NCBI GenBank assembly: GCA_963782045.1
Contig: CAWAIR010000016.1
Location: 62,001 to 126,000 of the forward strand
Length of the DNA: 64,000 nucleotides
Direction: 5' to 3'
From: CAVSRC01 sp963782045
Lineage (GTDB): Bacteria > Pseudomonadota > Alphaproteobacteria > Rhizobiales > Kaistiaceae
A program made the translations under genes and the position numbers. Positions 1 through 9,119 of the stretch are shown here, piece after piece; positions within the stretch are counted from its first letter, which is position 1; every line of letters starts with the position of its first letter. Under the pieces are notes generated by a model, which did not search any database, was not told where the DNA came from, and saw only the letters and a list, made by a program, of their open reading frames with translations.

Positions 1-865
<865 letters not shown>

Positions 866-869
<4 letters not shown>

Positions 870-1891
870 GCCCGGCGACGGATGCGCATCCGGTGCTGAA
901 GGCGGAAAACCTCGCCCAGCACTATCGGGTGAAGCGCGGGCCGCTGGCGCAGCCGCTGACATTGAAGGCGGTCGATGGCGTCAGCTTCGCGCTCGAAGCC
1001 GGCAAGACGCTGGCGGTGGTGGGCAAATCGGGGTGCGGCAAGTCAACGCTGGCCCGGATGATCGCCATGATCGAGCCGCCGACGGCCGGCACGTTCGCCA
1101 TCGACGGGCGCAGGGTCATCGGTGCTGACCGGCGCACGCTCGCTGCCATGCGCGCGCACGTCCAGATGGTCTTTCAGGACCCGTACGGCTCGCTCAACCC
1201 GCGCCAGAAGGTGGGGTCTCTGCTCGAGGAGCCGCTGCTGATCAACCGGCGGCACGACATGTCGCGCGCCGACCGGCGTCACGCGGCAGCCGAGATGATG
1301 CGCCGGGTCGGGCTCAGGCCCGAGCACTACGACCGCTACCCGCACATGTTCTCGGGCGGGCAGCGCCAGCGTATTGCCATCGCCCGGGCGCTGATGCTCA
1401 ACCCGCGCATCCTGGTGCTCGACGAGCCGGTGTCGGCGCTTGACCTGTCGGTTCAGGCGCAGGTGCTCAACATCCTGGTCGAGCTGCAGGAGACGCTGGG
1501 CCTGGCCTATCTGTTCATCAGCCATGGCTTGTCGGTGGTGCGCCACATGGCCAACGACGTGATGGTGATGTATCTCGGCCGGCCGGTCGAATACGGGCCG
1601 CGCGAGGCCATCTTCGGCAACCCGATGCACCCCTATACGCGGGCGCTGCTTTCCGCGACGCCGGTGGCCGACCCCGCGCGGCGGCACGAGCGCATCCGGC
1701 TGGAAGGGGAGTTGCCGTCGCCGATCGCGCCGCCGGCGGGCTGCGCCTTCCATCCGCGCTGTCCCTACGCCTTCGGCCGCTGCTCGCTCGAGCGGCCCGA
1801 GCTGGCGCAGAAGGGCGGTGCCGAGGTGGCCTGCTGGGCGGTCGACGACGCGGGCGTGCTGGCCAGGCGCGAGGAAGCGGCGGTCGCCTGA
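866..1891 (+). CDS. Dipeptide/oligopeptide ABC transporter ATP-binding protein, DppF/OppF type
   Basis: Second ATPase of the same importer, 341 residues, the normal length. Walker A (GKSGCGKST, about residue 54-62), Q-loop (MVFQDPYGSLNP), signature (FSGGQRQRI), Walker B (ILVLDEPVSALD) and H-loop (LFISHGLSVV) are all present. The H-loop carries His-Gly instead of the usual His-Asp, a small substitution seen in some DppF proteins. The C-terminal Cys-containing oligo/dipeptide extension (HPRCPYAFGRC) is present. The ATG overlaps the upstream stop by four bases. DppD and DppF act as a heterodimer, so loss of either should abolish uptake. The gene ends three bases before a convergent gene with no visible terminator hairpin. 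Confidence 0.92.
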
Positions 1892-1894
1892 TTT

Positions 1895-2812
1895 CTACCG
1901 CGTCCGGTTCGCCGAGAGCGTGGCGAGCGCGACGCCGCCGATGGTCGTGAGCGTGCCGACCAGATGGTAGAGGTGGATCGCCTCGCCGAGGAAGATCGCC
2001 GCCAGACCGACGCCGACGACGGGCAGGAAATAGAGCGCCATGCCGGTGCGCATGGCGCCGACCTCGCGCACCAGCCACTGATAGGCGAGGAAGGCGAGCA
2101 CCGACGGCATGACGGCAAGCGCGGCGATCGCCGCCCAGCCGCTCGCCGTCTGCGGCAGGAAGCCGTGTGTCGAGCCCTCGACGAGCCAGGGCAGGGTGAG
2201 CACGGCGACGCCACTCAACGCGATGGCGGCGAAGACGACGCGGCCGGGCAGGGCCTGCAGGCGCGGGTTGCGCAGCAGGATCGAATAGACCGCCCAGGAG
2301 ATGGCCGAAGCGAGGATGATGATGTCGCCGGGGTTGAAGCCGAGCGTGGCGAGGCTGGCGATGTCGCCGTGCAGGACGATGACGGCGACGCCGAAGGTGG
2401 CGAGCGCGATGCCGGCGAATTGCAGAGCCGAGAAGGGCCGGCGGCCGAGCATCATCTCGAAGAGGACGATGAAGGCCGGCGAGGTGGTGTAGATCAGGGT
2501 GCCGTTGGTCGCTGTGGTGTATTTCAGGCCGACATAGACCCCGGCACCGCAGATGAGCATGCCGAGCACGGCCAGCACGAGGAGCAGCGGCAGCATGCGC
2601 ACGAGATCGCCGGCGTAGCGGGGAAGCGAACCGCCGACGACCACGAGCATGATGGCGGCGGCGAGCGCCCAGCGCCAGAAGGCCAGCGTGAACGGCGCGA
2701 CGGTGACGACGGCGGCGCGCCCCAGCACCAGGTTGGAGGCGAACAGCACGGGCATGAGGACGAGGACGACGGCGGTCCAGGCCGGGCTGGCACGTGGGGG
2801 AGGGACGGACAC
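1895..2812 (-). CDS. EamA/DMT-family membrane transporter
   Basis: A 305-residue integral membrane protein of the drug/metabolite transporter superfamily. Ten hydrophobic segments can be read, arranged as two homologous EamA halves. The first begins near residue 12 and carries the typical N-terminal pattern (ASNLVLGRAA ... FWRWALAA), and the second begins near residue 150 (ILASAISWAVYSILL). Family members export amino acids, metabolites or drugs; the substrate here is unknown. The start is GTG at 2812, chosen because it lies directly before the first membrane segment. It is convergent with the ABC transporter gene with a 3 bp gap, so the two share no promoter. Confidence 0.85.
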   Translation of the reverse strand: MSVPPPRASPAWTAVVLVLMPVLFASNLVLGRAAVVTVAPFTLAFWRWALAAAIMLVVVGGSLPRYAGDLVRMLPLLLVLAVLGMLICGAGVYVGLKYTTATNGTLIYTTSPAFIVLFEMMLGRRPFSALQFAGIALATFGVAVIVLHGDIASLATLGFNPGDIIILASAISWAVYSILLRNPRLQALPGRVVFAAIALSGVAVLTLPWLVEGSTHGFLPQTASGWAAIAALAVMPSVLAFLAYQWLVREVGAMRTGMALYFLPVVGVGLAAIFLGEAIHLYHLVGTLTTIGGVALATLSANRTR

Positions 2813-2918
2813 AGGCGTGTTTGGCGTCTCGGCGCGGCGGGCGTGACAGGCAGCCGCAACAAGGCGCCACGGCTCTCACCGGCATAGGCGCATGTAGGCC
2901 GCCCCGCCTAGAACTAAA

Positions 2919-3419
2919 TCAACCCGTTGCCGCGAAGGCCGGATGGAAGGCGACCTTGCCGGCGGGGACGACCTTGCCGAGCGGCAGGATCATGAAGACC
3001 TCCGGCGGCACGCCGTCCAGCGTCAGCCGCGGCTCGTTGCGGAAGCCGAAGCGCTGGTACCAGGCGGGATCGCCGACCAGCATGCAGCCGCCGGCGCCGA
3101 GGCCGTGCAGGCGCCCCAGGCCTTCTTCCATGAGGGCGCTGCCGATGCCGGAGCGTTGACGCTCGGGCGCCACGGCGATGGGGCCGGCGCCGTACCAGTT
3201 GCAAGGCCTGCCGTCGATCTCGACCGGCGAGAAGGCGGCCTGGCCACAGATATGGCCGGCGTCTTCGGCGACCAGTGAGACGGTGAGCGCGCCGGCGCGG
3301 CGCAGCGCCGCGATGATGAACGCCTCGGTCTGTTGGCTGTAGGGCATGTCGCGGAAGGCGGCTTCGATCACTGTTTCGATCGCCGTCTCGTCGGTGGGTA
3401 TTTCGTCGCGAATATGCAT
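2919..3419 (-). CDS. GNAT family N-acetyltransferase, YhbS-like
   Basis: A 166-residue acetyl-CoA-dependent acetyltransferase. The acetyl-CoA-binding motif A is read as VAPERQRSGIGSALM (about residues 82-96), and the motif LVGDPAWYQRFGF lies at about 113-125. Together they are characteristic of the YhbS/COG3153 subfamily. The target (small molecule or protein) is not predictable. A second gene of the same subfamily lies at 25982-26503 and carries the same LVGDP-x-YY-x-RFGF signature, but the two are diverged and not a recent duplication. The gene stands alone, with 20-100 bp gaps on both sides. Confidence 0.85.
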   Translation of the reverse strand: MHIRDEIPTDETAIETVIEAAFRDMPYSQQTEAFIIAALRRAGALTVSLVAEDAGHICGQAAFSPVEIDGRPCNWYGAGPIAVAPERQRSGIGSALMEEGLGRLHGLGAGGCMLVGDPAWYQRFGFRNEPRLTLDGVPPEVFMILPLGKVVPAGKVAFHPAFAATG

Positions 3420-3440
3420 GACGACACCTCAGCGTGTTTG

Positions 3441-4016
3441 TCAGGCGGCCGTCGTGCCCCGCGCCGCCAGATCTCCAGCGAAAGCTCCGAGCAGCCGGTC
3501 GAAGGACTCGGCCAGGTCGAGCTTGAGGCGAAAGGCACCCATGGCATCGAGCGAGACGAAACCGTGGATAATGGCGCGCAGACCACGCGTGGCGTGGAGC
3601 GCGTCGTCGCCCTTCACACCGTAGCCGGCGAGCACCGCCAGCACGACGCCGATCAACGCCTCACCGGCTGCGGCGATGTCATTCTCGCCCGGTTTGGCGG
3701 CGCGCACCGATGCGGCATAGAGCCCCGGGTGCTCGCGGGCGAACGTCCAGTAGGCGTGGGCGAAGGCGAAGAGCGCCTCGTCGCGCGCCTTGCCCATGGT
3801 GGCGCGCTGGCAACGGCGGGTGGCTTCCTGGAGGCCACGGAGCGACAGCCCGTGCCGGATGGCGTCGAGCCCGTCGAGGTGCTTGTAGAGCGAGGGCGGG
3901 CGCACGCCGAGATCGGCGGCGAGGCGGGCAAGGGTGACGGAGGGCAGGCCGTCGGCGTCGGCGATCCTCGATGCCGCGTCGAGGATCGCTTCGGGGGTCA
4001 GTCCGGCGCGGGGCAT
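3441..4016 (-). CDS. TetR/AcrR family transcriptional regulator with WHG-type C-terminal domain
   Basis: A 191-residue repressor. The N-terminal helix-turn-helix is clear (ILDAASRIADADG, then VTLARLAADLGVRPPSLYKHL, about residues 10-47). The C-terminal part (FAHAYWTFAREHPGLYAASV, later LRAIIHGFVSLDAMGAF) matches the TetR_C_33/WHG ligand-binding domain. The ATG shares a base with the stop of the upstream hydrolase (TGATG at 4014-4018), so the two are translationally coupled and probably co-regulated. The perfect 17-bp palindrome at 4999-5015 upstream of the hydrolase is the likely operator, giving autoregulation. That assignment is inference from position and symmetry. The ligand is unknown. 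Confidence 0.88.
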   Translation of the reverse strand: MPRAGLTPEAILDAASRIADADGLPSVTLARLAADLGVRPPSLYKHLDGLDAIRHGLSLRGLQEATRRCQRATMGKARDEALFAFAHAYWTFAREHPGLYAASVRAAKPGENDIAAAGEALIGVVLAVLAGYGVKGDDALHATRGLRAIIHGFVSLDAMGAFRLKLDLAESFDRLLGAFAGDLAARGTTAA

Positions 4017-4960
4017 CAGGCGCCTGCCTCTGCCTGGATGAAGGAAACGATGGCCGGGTTGGTGGCGTCGGGCATCTCGGCATGGGGATAGTGGCCGGCG
4101 CCATCGATCATGTCGACGCTGCCGTGGAGGAGCCCGGCGACGGTCGCCGCTTCGGCGGCGGGATCGGGGAAGTCCGGATCCTTGGTGCCCATGACCACCA
4201 GGGTCGGCACGTGGATCGCAGAAAGCTCGGCGGCGGGGTCGTCGCCGGGCGGATCGATCATCGCCTTCACCGCCGCCATGCGGCCCTTTTCTGAGAGGTT
4301 GGTGACCAGATGCGCCTTGTAGGCGGCATAGTCGGTGGGCTTGCGGCTGGGAAACAGCGAATCGAAGTAGGCGCCCCAGGCCGAGGTCGCCCAGGGGCCG
4401 GCGAAGGCGACCTTGATCATCACCTGCTGGCTGAAACCCTGCCACCAGGAGGCCGGCGCCACCTTGCGCACGAACGGGCCGATGAGCACGAGCCGGGCGA
4501 CCGTCGCCGGTGCCTCGGTCGCCGCCCAGGTGGCGGCGCCGGCGCCCCTGGAGTTGCCGACGACGATCGCCGGCCCGGCGCCGAGATGGCGGACGAGAGC
4601 GACGATATCGCTGCCGAGCGCCCTGGAGGTGTAGCTCGGCCAGTTGACCGACGATTGGCCGTGGCCGCGGAGATCGATGGTGACGACGCGGAAACCGGCG
4701 GCGACCACCTTGGGCGCCAGGAAGCGGTATTCCTCCTTGAGGTCGCCGAGGCCGGGCACCATGACGACCAGCGGGCCGCTGCCTTGGTCGGTGTAGGCGA
4801 TCTTTCCGTCGGGGCGGTCGAGGAACAGGTTGGTGGAGGCGGTCATGGCTTGGCTTCCTGTGCTGGCGGTGGACGGATCGGATGGGGTGAGGGCGACGAC
4901 GGCAACGCCGAGGGCAAGAGCGGTCGCGGTCGCGGCAAGGACGAGGGCAGGCGCTTTCAT
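4016..4960 (-). CDS. Alpha/beta hydrolase with N-terminal signal/membrane segment
   Basis: A 314-residue alpha/beta-fold hydrolase. The first ~25 residues are hydrophobic (LVLAATATALALGVAVVAL), suggesting export or membrane anchoring. Then come the oxyanion region (MVPGLGDLKEEYRFL), the DLRGHGQS motif, a nucleophile elbow GNSRGAG (Ser, about residue 139), an acid in the MGTKDPDFPD region and the catalytic His in GAGHYPHAE. The substrate is unknown; esterases and epoxide-hydrolase-like enzymes share this layout. It is the first gene of a two-gene operon with the downstream TetR regulator. A Shine-Dalgarno GGAG lies 8 bases before the ATG. A hydrolase under its own TetR repressor suggests induction by the substrate or a related xenobiotic. 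Confidence 0.85.
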   Translation of the reverse strand: MKAPALVLAATATALALGVAVVALTPSDPSTASTGSQAMTASTNLFLDRPDGKIAYTDQGSGPLVVMVPGLGDLKEEYRFLAPKVVAAGFRVVTIDLRGHGQSSVNWPSYTSRALGSDIVALVRHLGAGPAIVVGNSRGAGAATWAATEAPATVARLVLIGPFVRKVAPASWWQGFSQQVMIKVAFAGPWATSAWGAYFDSLFPSRKPTDYAAYKAHLVTNLSEKGRMAAVKAMIDPPGDDPAAELSAIHVPTLVVMGTKDPDFPDPAAEAATVAGLLHGSVDMIDGAGHYPHAEMPDATNPAIVSFIQAEAGA

Positions 4961-4998
4961 CGGTGTCTCCGGCGCGTTGCTATTTTCGATAGCGGGCT

Positions 4999-5015
4999 AG
5001 CTAATGATATTAGCT
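4999..5015. promoter_or_regulatory. Perfect 17-bp palindrome, candidate TetR operator
   Basis: The sequence AGCTAAT-GAT-ATTAGCT has two perfect 7-bp arms around a 3-bp centre. It lies 39 bp upstream of the hydrolase-TetR operon. On the minus strand a TTGACT (-35 like, 5026-5021) precedes it, so bound protein would cover the promoter spacer. This size and symmetry are typical of TetR-family operators. The match to the neighbouring regulator is inference. Confidence 0.6.
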
Positions 5016-5070
5016 TTCGGAGTCAAGACGACGGAGGAGATTTTTCCAGCGGCGCCTTCTGGTTGTTGTG

Positions 5071-5099
5071 TTGACACCTTGGTACCAAGATAGTAGACA
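5071..5099 (+). promoter_or_regulatory. Promoter with embedded palindrome for the RHH-SRPBCC operon
   Basis: A perfect -35 box TTGACA (5071-5076) is followed by a 17-base spacer and a weak -10 TAGACA (5094-5099). The spacer contains the 12-bp perfect palindrome CTTGGTACCAAG (5078-5089), well placed as an operator. Transcription would start about at the ATG (5106), and no Shine-Dalgarno is visible, so the mRNA may be leaderless. The downstream ribbon-helix-helix protein is the natural candidate to bind here. Confidence 0.55.
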
Positions 5100-5105
5100 T
5101 GCGCC

Positions 5106-5360
5106 ATGAAACAGATCGAGCGGGTGCAGACCGGCCTGCGCCTGGAAAAACGGCTGCTCAAGGTGCTCAAGGGGCTGGCCGAGTATTTCGACATGCCGGT
5201 AGCCGAGCTGATCGAGGGCATGGCGCTGCACGCGCTGGAGGGCAAGGCACCGCCCTTCTCGCCCGAGATGCTGGCCAGGATCGAAGGGCTGAAGGCGTTC
5301 TACGGGCTGGACCTGACCGCCGCCGACAGCCACCACCTCAGCGAAGGAGATCTGACATGA
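5106..5360 (+). CDS. Small ribbon-helix-helix-like DNA-binding protein
   Basis: An 84-residue protein. Residues 4-14 (IERVQTGLRLE) look like the DNA-contacting strand, residues 15-29 (KRLLKVLKGLAEYFD) like helix A, and residues 31-46 (PVAELIEGMALHALEG) like helix B. This is the layout of MetJ/Arc-type RHH regulators. No characterised orthologue is recognised. The start is set by the frame and by the lack of any usable upstream ATG; there is no Shine-Dalgarno, in keeping with the promoter position. The stop overlaps the ATG of the next gene (ATGA), so the pair is an operon. Likely an autorepressor acting at the CTTGGTACCAAG palindrome; this is inference. Confidence 0.7.
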   Translation: MKQIERVQTGLRLEKRLLKVLKGLAEYFDMPVAELIEGMALHALEGKAPPFSPEMLARIEGLKAFYGLDLTAADSHHLSEGDLT

Positions 5361-5827
5361 AGGTCGTCCCGCCCAAGCGGGTCAGCCACAGTTATGTGCA
5401 GTCGCTGACCGCCCCGCCGGAGGCTGTTTTCCCGCTGCTCTGCCCGGTGTGCGAGGCCGAGTGGATCCCGGGCTGGGACACGCTGTTCGTGGCCAGCAAC
5501 TCCGGCGTCGCCGAGGAGGATTGCGTCTTCGTCACGCCGGCGGAGCCTGAAAACGTGTTCTGGTACTTCACCCGCTACGAGCCGGACGAACTCGTGGAGA
5601 TCGTCCGCTTCGCGCCGGGTCTCGCCGCCACCCGCCTGTCGATCCGCCTGAGCAAGGCGCCGCACGGCACCAACGCCCGCGTCAGCTACACCCACACCAG
5701 CCTCGGCGGTGCCAGGGGCGACGCCTTCGTCGATGGCTTCACCGAAGCGAAGTTCACCGCCGAGATGCGGCTCTGGGAGAAGCGCATCAACCATTACCTC
5801 GCCACCGGCACCTGTCTGGCCGCCTGA
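5357..5827 (+). CDS. SRPBCC-like (START-like ligand-binding fold) protein
   Basis: A 156-residue protein with the pattern of the SRPBCC/START-like superfamily. The N-terminal strand is followed by PPEAVFPLLCPVCEAEWIPGWD (helices a1/a2, about residues 21-42), several antiparallel strands, and a long C-terminal amphipathic helix (AEMRLWEKRINHYL). The superfamily holds hydrophobic ligands in a helix-grip cavity; ligand and role here are unknown. Residues CPVCEAEW contain a CPxC pair that may be functional. It is coupled by an ATGA overlap to the RHH gene upstream, so the protein and its presumed regulator are made together. Confidence 0.7.
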   Translation: MKVVPPKRVSHSYVQSLTAPPEAVFPLLCPVCEAEWIPGWDTLFVASNSGVAEEDCVFVTPAEPENVFWYFTRYEPDELVEIVRFAPGLAATRLSIRLSKAPHGTNARVSYTHTSLGGARGDAFVDGFTEAKFTAEMRLWEKRINHYLATGTCLAA

Positions 5828-5951
5828 GGCGCCGGAGGGCGCGGGGGCCGGGCCGCCGGCGACCACCGGCCCGCCCGGGCTATCGCGGGGACGCTGGCCG
5901 CGGCGCGAGTTCAACCTATATAGGCGGAACCCTCGTGCTGCGGAGCGCCCG

Positions 5952-6482
5952 ATGTCCGAAACCAACCTCGCAGAAAAGCCGACCCAGGCCGCCCGGCCGC
6001 CGATCGATCCGGGCGTGCGCATCGGCCATGTCCACCTCAAGGTCGCCGATATCGAGCGGTCGCTCGCCTTCTATTGCGGCGTCCTCGGCTTTCAGCTCAC
6101 GGCCCGCTACGGCACCCAGGCCGCCTTCTTCTCGGCCGGCGGCTACCACCACCATTTCGGCATCAACACCTGGGAGTCGAAAGGCGGTCTGCCGCCGCCG
6201 CGCGGCACCACCGGCCTCTACCACACGGCGATCCTCTATCCGAGCCGGGCGGCGCTGGCCGACGCGCTGCGCCGCCTGATCGACGCCGGCGTGCCGCTCG
6301 ACGGGGTCAGCGACCATGGCACCCATGAGGCGCTCTATCTGCGCGATCCGGACGAGAACGGGCTGGAGCTTGCCTGGGACCGGCCCGCGGCCGAATGGCC
6401 GCGCAACGCCGACGGGTCGCTGGCGATGAAGACCGAATGGCTCGACGTCGAGGACCTGCTGCGCGAGCCTCGGCTTGCCTGA
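5952..6482 (+). CDS. VOC family protein (glyoxalase/extradiol dioxygenase fold)
   Basis: A 176-residue metalloprotein of the vicinal-oxygen-chelate superfamily. Two beta-alpha-beta-beta-beta modules are visible, the first starting at GHVHLKVADIERSLAFY (about residue 24). Candidate metal ligands are the first-motif His (HVHLKV), the second His (LYHTAIL) and a Glu near the end (NGLELAWD). The conserved YLRDPDENGLEL block is typical of the catechol-2,3-dioxygenase-like/CatE branch. The C-terminal tail (RNADGSLAMKTEWLDVEDLL) is also usual in CatE-like proteins. The reaction is not certain; ring-cleaving dioxygenase is one option, lyase or resistance protein others. It stands alone with a 124 bp upstream gap. 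Confidence 0.85.
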   Translation: MSETNLAEKPTQAARPPIDPGVRIGHVHLKVADIERSLAFYCGVLGFQLTARYGTQAAFFSAGGYHHHFGINTWESKGGLPPPRGTTGLYHTAILYPSRAALADALRRLIDAGVPLDGVSDHGTHEALYLRDPDENGLELAWDRPAAEWPRNADGSLAMKTEWLDVEDLLREPRLA

Positions 6483-6567
6483 TCGCGGCAGGCCAGGCGC
6501 GTCAGTTCGCCGCGCTTCACGATTATTTGGGGTGCGCCGACTGCTGCCGCGGGGGTAGGGCTGCCCG

Positions 6568-7236
6568 ATGATCCGCACCAACAGCCTGTTCCGGCGGCCG
6601 CGCCTGGCCGCTGCCCTGGTTGCCGTCGCGGGCGCGCTGGCGCTCGCCGGCTGCAGCGCCGACGCCAAGTGGCATGAGACCGACCTCTCCGGCGCCATGC
6701 CCGACCTCGCCTTCACCATGACCAGCGCCGATACCGGCAAGACGGTCACGGCCGCCGACTTCAAGGGCAAGGTGACGCTCGTCTATTTCGGCTACACCTT
6801 CTGCCCCGACGTCTGCCCGACGACGCTCGCCAACATGGCGTTGGTGCTGAAGAAGCTCGGGGCGAAGGCGGACGACGTACGGCTGCTGTTCGTCACCGTC
6901 GATCCCAACCGCGACACGCTGCCGGTGCTGAAGCAGTACGCGGCGGCCTTTGCCCCACAGGTCGTGGGCCTGCGCGGCACTGACGATCAGCTCGCCGCGC
7001 TCGCCAAGCGCTATCGCGTCGCCTATTCGGTGACGCCGGCCAAGGGCGACCAACCTTACACGGTCAGCCACTCGTCGGCGATCTACGTCTTCGATGGTGG
7101 CGGCAAGGTCCGCCTTCTCATCTCGTCGATGGCGACGGCATCGCCCGACATCGATGGCGCCGCCGCCGATCTCGGCCGGCTGATCGGCGAGACCAACCCG
7201 CCGGGATTCTTCCAGCGCATCCTGCAGATGGTCTGA
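6568..7236 (+). CDS. SCO1/SenC family copper chaperone for cytochrome c oxidase
   Basis: A 222-residue thioredoxin-fold lipoprotein. The lipobox LALAGC puts the lipidated Cys at residue 29, anchoring the protein on the periplasmic side of the membrane. The copper-binding CxxxC (YTFCPDVCP, Cys79 and Cys83) and the distal His (VSHSS, about His168) are all present, so it should bind copper. SCO proteins deliver copper to, or reduce, the CuA site of oxidase subunit II. The convergent neighbours encode PCu(A)C and a CtaG-type assembly protein, which reinforces the assignment. No oxidase structural genes are in the window. Confidence 0.93.
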   Translation: MIRTNSLFRRPRLAAALVAVAGALALAGCSADAKWHETDLSGAMPDLAFTMTSADTGKTVTAADFKGKVTLVYFGYTFCPDVCPTTLANMALVLKKLGAKADDVRLLFVTVDPNRDTLPVLKQYAAAFAPQVVGLRGTDDQLAALAKRYRVAYSVTPAKGDQPYTVSHSSAIYVFDGGGKVRLLISSMATASPDIDGAAADLGRLIGETNPPGFFQRILQMV

Positions 7237-7325
7237 GCGACGGGCACCACAGTCGGCGTTCGATCTGTCTGCAGCGCTTGTCTGGCCGTTCCCCCTCTCC
7301 ACCGCGGGGAGAGGTGCGATCCAGC

Positions 7326-7829
7326 CTATTTGCCGGTGGCGCCGCGGACCGGGAAGTCGGCGGTGAGCGTGCCGCCGTCGGCGAAGGTGAGCGTCACCGG
7401 AACCGTGGTGCCGGGCTTCAGCGTGGCGGACGGCTGCATGCACATCAGGTGATAGCCGCCGGGGGCGAAGCTGACGCTGCCGTGGGCGGGCACCGCGACG
7501 CTCTTCACCGCCACCATGGTCTCGGTGCCGTTTTCGGACTTGCTCTGGTGCAGCATCACCGAGCCGCAGCCCGGCGACGATGCGCCAGTGAGCGTCGCCA
7601 CGGTGTCGCTGTCGTCGGTGAGGGTGAAATAGCCGGCCGCCGGGCGCGCCGGAATGATCATGCGGACATAGCCGTCGGAGAGGCTGACGCCGGTCTCGGC
7701 GGCAGCGGCCGGTGCGCTCGCGCCAGTTGCCGCCAGCGCTGCCAGCGCCATCGCCGTGCCCACAACGTGCCTAGCCGGTCCACGCCGCCGTGACGGTAAT
7801 GGCGCCGTCCTCATCGTCGACCTGTTCAT
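7326..7829 (-). CDS. Periplasmic copper chaperone PCu(A)C
   Basis: A 167-residue exported protein. A twin-arginine-like basic run (PSRRRGPARH) precedes a hydrophobic segment ending in AAAAE, probably the signal peptide. The mature domain has the H(M)x10Mx21HxM-type copper site: His in MLHQSKS, then GYHLMCM near the end. PCu(A)C hands copper(I) to the CuA site, usually together with SCO. The start at 7829 is chosen because AGGAGAGG lies just upstream; it overlaps the preceding ctaG-like gene by about 60 bp. ATG at 7814 is an alternative. With the CtaG gene it forms an operon opposing the SCO gene. Confidence 0.9.
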   Translation of the reverse strand: MNRSTMRTAPLPSRRRGPARHVVGTAMALAALAATGASAPAAAAETGVSLSDGYVRMIIPARPAAGYFTLTDDSDTVATLTGASSPGCGSVMLHQSKSENGTETMVAVKSVAVPAHGSVSFAPGGYHLMCMQPSATLKPGTTVPVTLTFADGGTLTADFPVRGATGK

Positions 7830-8724
7830 CGATCCTCTCCTGTTCTTGGCGTTCTTCGTGAAGGCGGAAGGCATTGAGCACCACCAAGAGCGCGATGCCG
7901 CTCATCATCGCCGGCGGAATCCAGATGTTGGCGCCGCCGAGCTGCTGGTCGGAGATGGCGTCGATCGAGGGATAGATGCGGCCGCACCAGGCGTAGAAGC
8001 TGTAGATGTCGTGGGTGGTGAAGGCGAGGATCGCGCCGATGAGAAGCTGCGGTGGCACCACGGCGAGCGTCATCGCGATGCGGCCGCCGAAGGAGACCCG
8101 CGCCGGCGGCTTCGACCGCGGATCGAGGACGAGTACCCAGAAGAGCAGGCCGTCGACCACCATCGACCAGTTCATCACGGCATAGAGGTTGGGGTCGATC
8201 ATGGCGCGGAAGTGCACCGGCGGGATCAGCCACAGGGCAACCAGGCCGACGAAGAGGATCGTCGCCAGCACCGGCTGCTGAAGCACGCGAATGACGAACC
8301 GTACCGGCCGTGCGTCGATGACGGGCGTGAGGAACGCCGGCATGCCGCGCCTCAGCACCGCGCCGGGCCAGGCGAGCGCGATGAGGAACGGCCCCAGATG
8401 GTGCATGGCCACGTGCTGGATGCGGTTGAGGAAGAACATGTGCTCGGCGAGGTACTCGAAGCGGGTCTGGAGCACCGCGTAGACCACGGCCACGCCGGCG
8501 ACATAGGCGAGGCTCCGCCAGAGCGGCGGCCGCTCGTCAGGGGCCATGCGCATCAGGCCGGCGGCGTACCACCAAAGGCCGAAAGCAGCCGCCAGGTACC
8601 AGCCCCAGGAGAACTCCCAGGGTCCCCAAGCCGGCATCTGGGCGGCATGGGTGTCGCTCCCCCACCAGAGCAGCCCGCCGAGGGCGACCAGCGTCACGCT
8701 GATCACCTGATCGAGCCGCGCCAT
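7771..8724 (-). CDS. Cytochrome c oxidase assembly factor CtaG (caa3-type, membrane)
   Basis: A multi-pass membrane protein of about 317 residues of the caa3_CtaG family, involved in oxidase maturation and probably copper handling. Several hydrophobic spans are visible (ISVTLVALGGLLWW, YVAGVAVVYAVLQ, VLATILFVGLVALW, ILLIGAIL-like segment). Conserved His and Met residues occur in MHHLGPFL and HDIYSFYAWC, the latter resembling the family signature. The start is uncertain: ATG 8724 opens immediately before the first span, while ATG 8808 would add 28 residues of low-complexity, non-hydrophobic sequence. The gene overlaps the downstream PCu(A)C gene. Confidence 0.85.
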   Translation of the reverse strand: MARLDQVISVTLVALGGLLWWGSDTHAAQMPAWGPWEFSWGWYLAAAFGLWWYAAGLMRMAPDERPPLWRSLAYVAGVAVVYAVLQTRFEYLAEHMFFLNRIQHVAMHHLGPFLIALAWPGAVLRRGMPAFLTPVIDARPVRFVIRVLQQPVLATILFVGLVALWLIPPVHFRAMIDPNLYAVMNWSMVVDGLLFWVLVLDPRSKPPARVSFGGRIAMTLAVVPPQLLIGAILAFTTHDIYSFYAWCGRIYPSIDAISDQQLGGANIWIPPAMMSGIALLVVLNAFRLHEERQEQERIDEQVDDEDGAITVTAAWTG

Positions 8725-9119
8725 CCCCCTGCTTCCCACAGAAATTCCCACCGCCGGCGCCCCGGATGCGGTCCTCCGGGCGCCAACCCTGCCAGCCTGA
8801 TTGTCCATGTCGCCAACATAGTCCCTCCGGCGCAGGCTGGAAGGGCGGGGACCTTTGGTCGCGGCAACCGCCCTGCCCTGGGGGCGGCGCCCGGCCCAGC
8901 CGTGGTTTGGACGCGGTTCGTTCGCCCTGTGGTCCACGGCCCTTAACGGGCACTGCCGAAAACAAGGATTCCGCTTAACCGGCGCGTAGGGAAAACAGAC
9001 AGGCTTAAGGAAAGGTCACGTCCTGAAGACGTGCAGGTCGGCCCTGGCCCAATGCGGCTCCCTGGGCGGGCCGGCGCGTCTTCTTCCTCTCAGCCGTTCC
9101 GCGGCGTGAGCGCGGGCCT
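8725..9119. other. Intergenic region without a recognisable gene
   Basis: About 395 bp between the ctaG-like gene and the end of the lysR gene. I see no coding sequence with family character. The only clear structure is a perfect inverted repeat (CACGTC-5 nt-GACGTG, 9017-9033) without a T-tract. The ctaG promoter should lie here, but no convincing -35/-10 pair was found. Confidence 0.5.
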
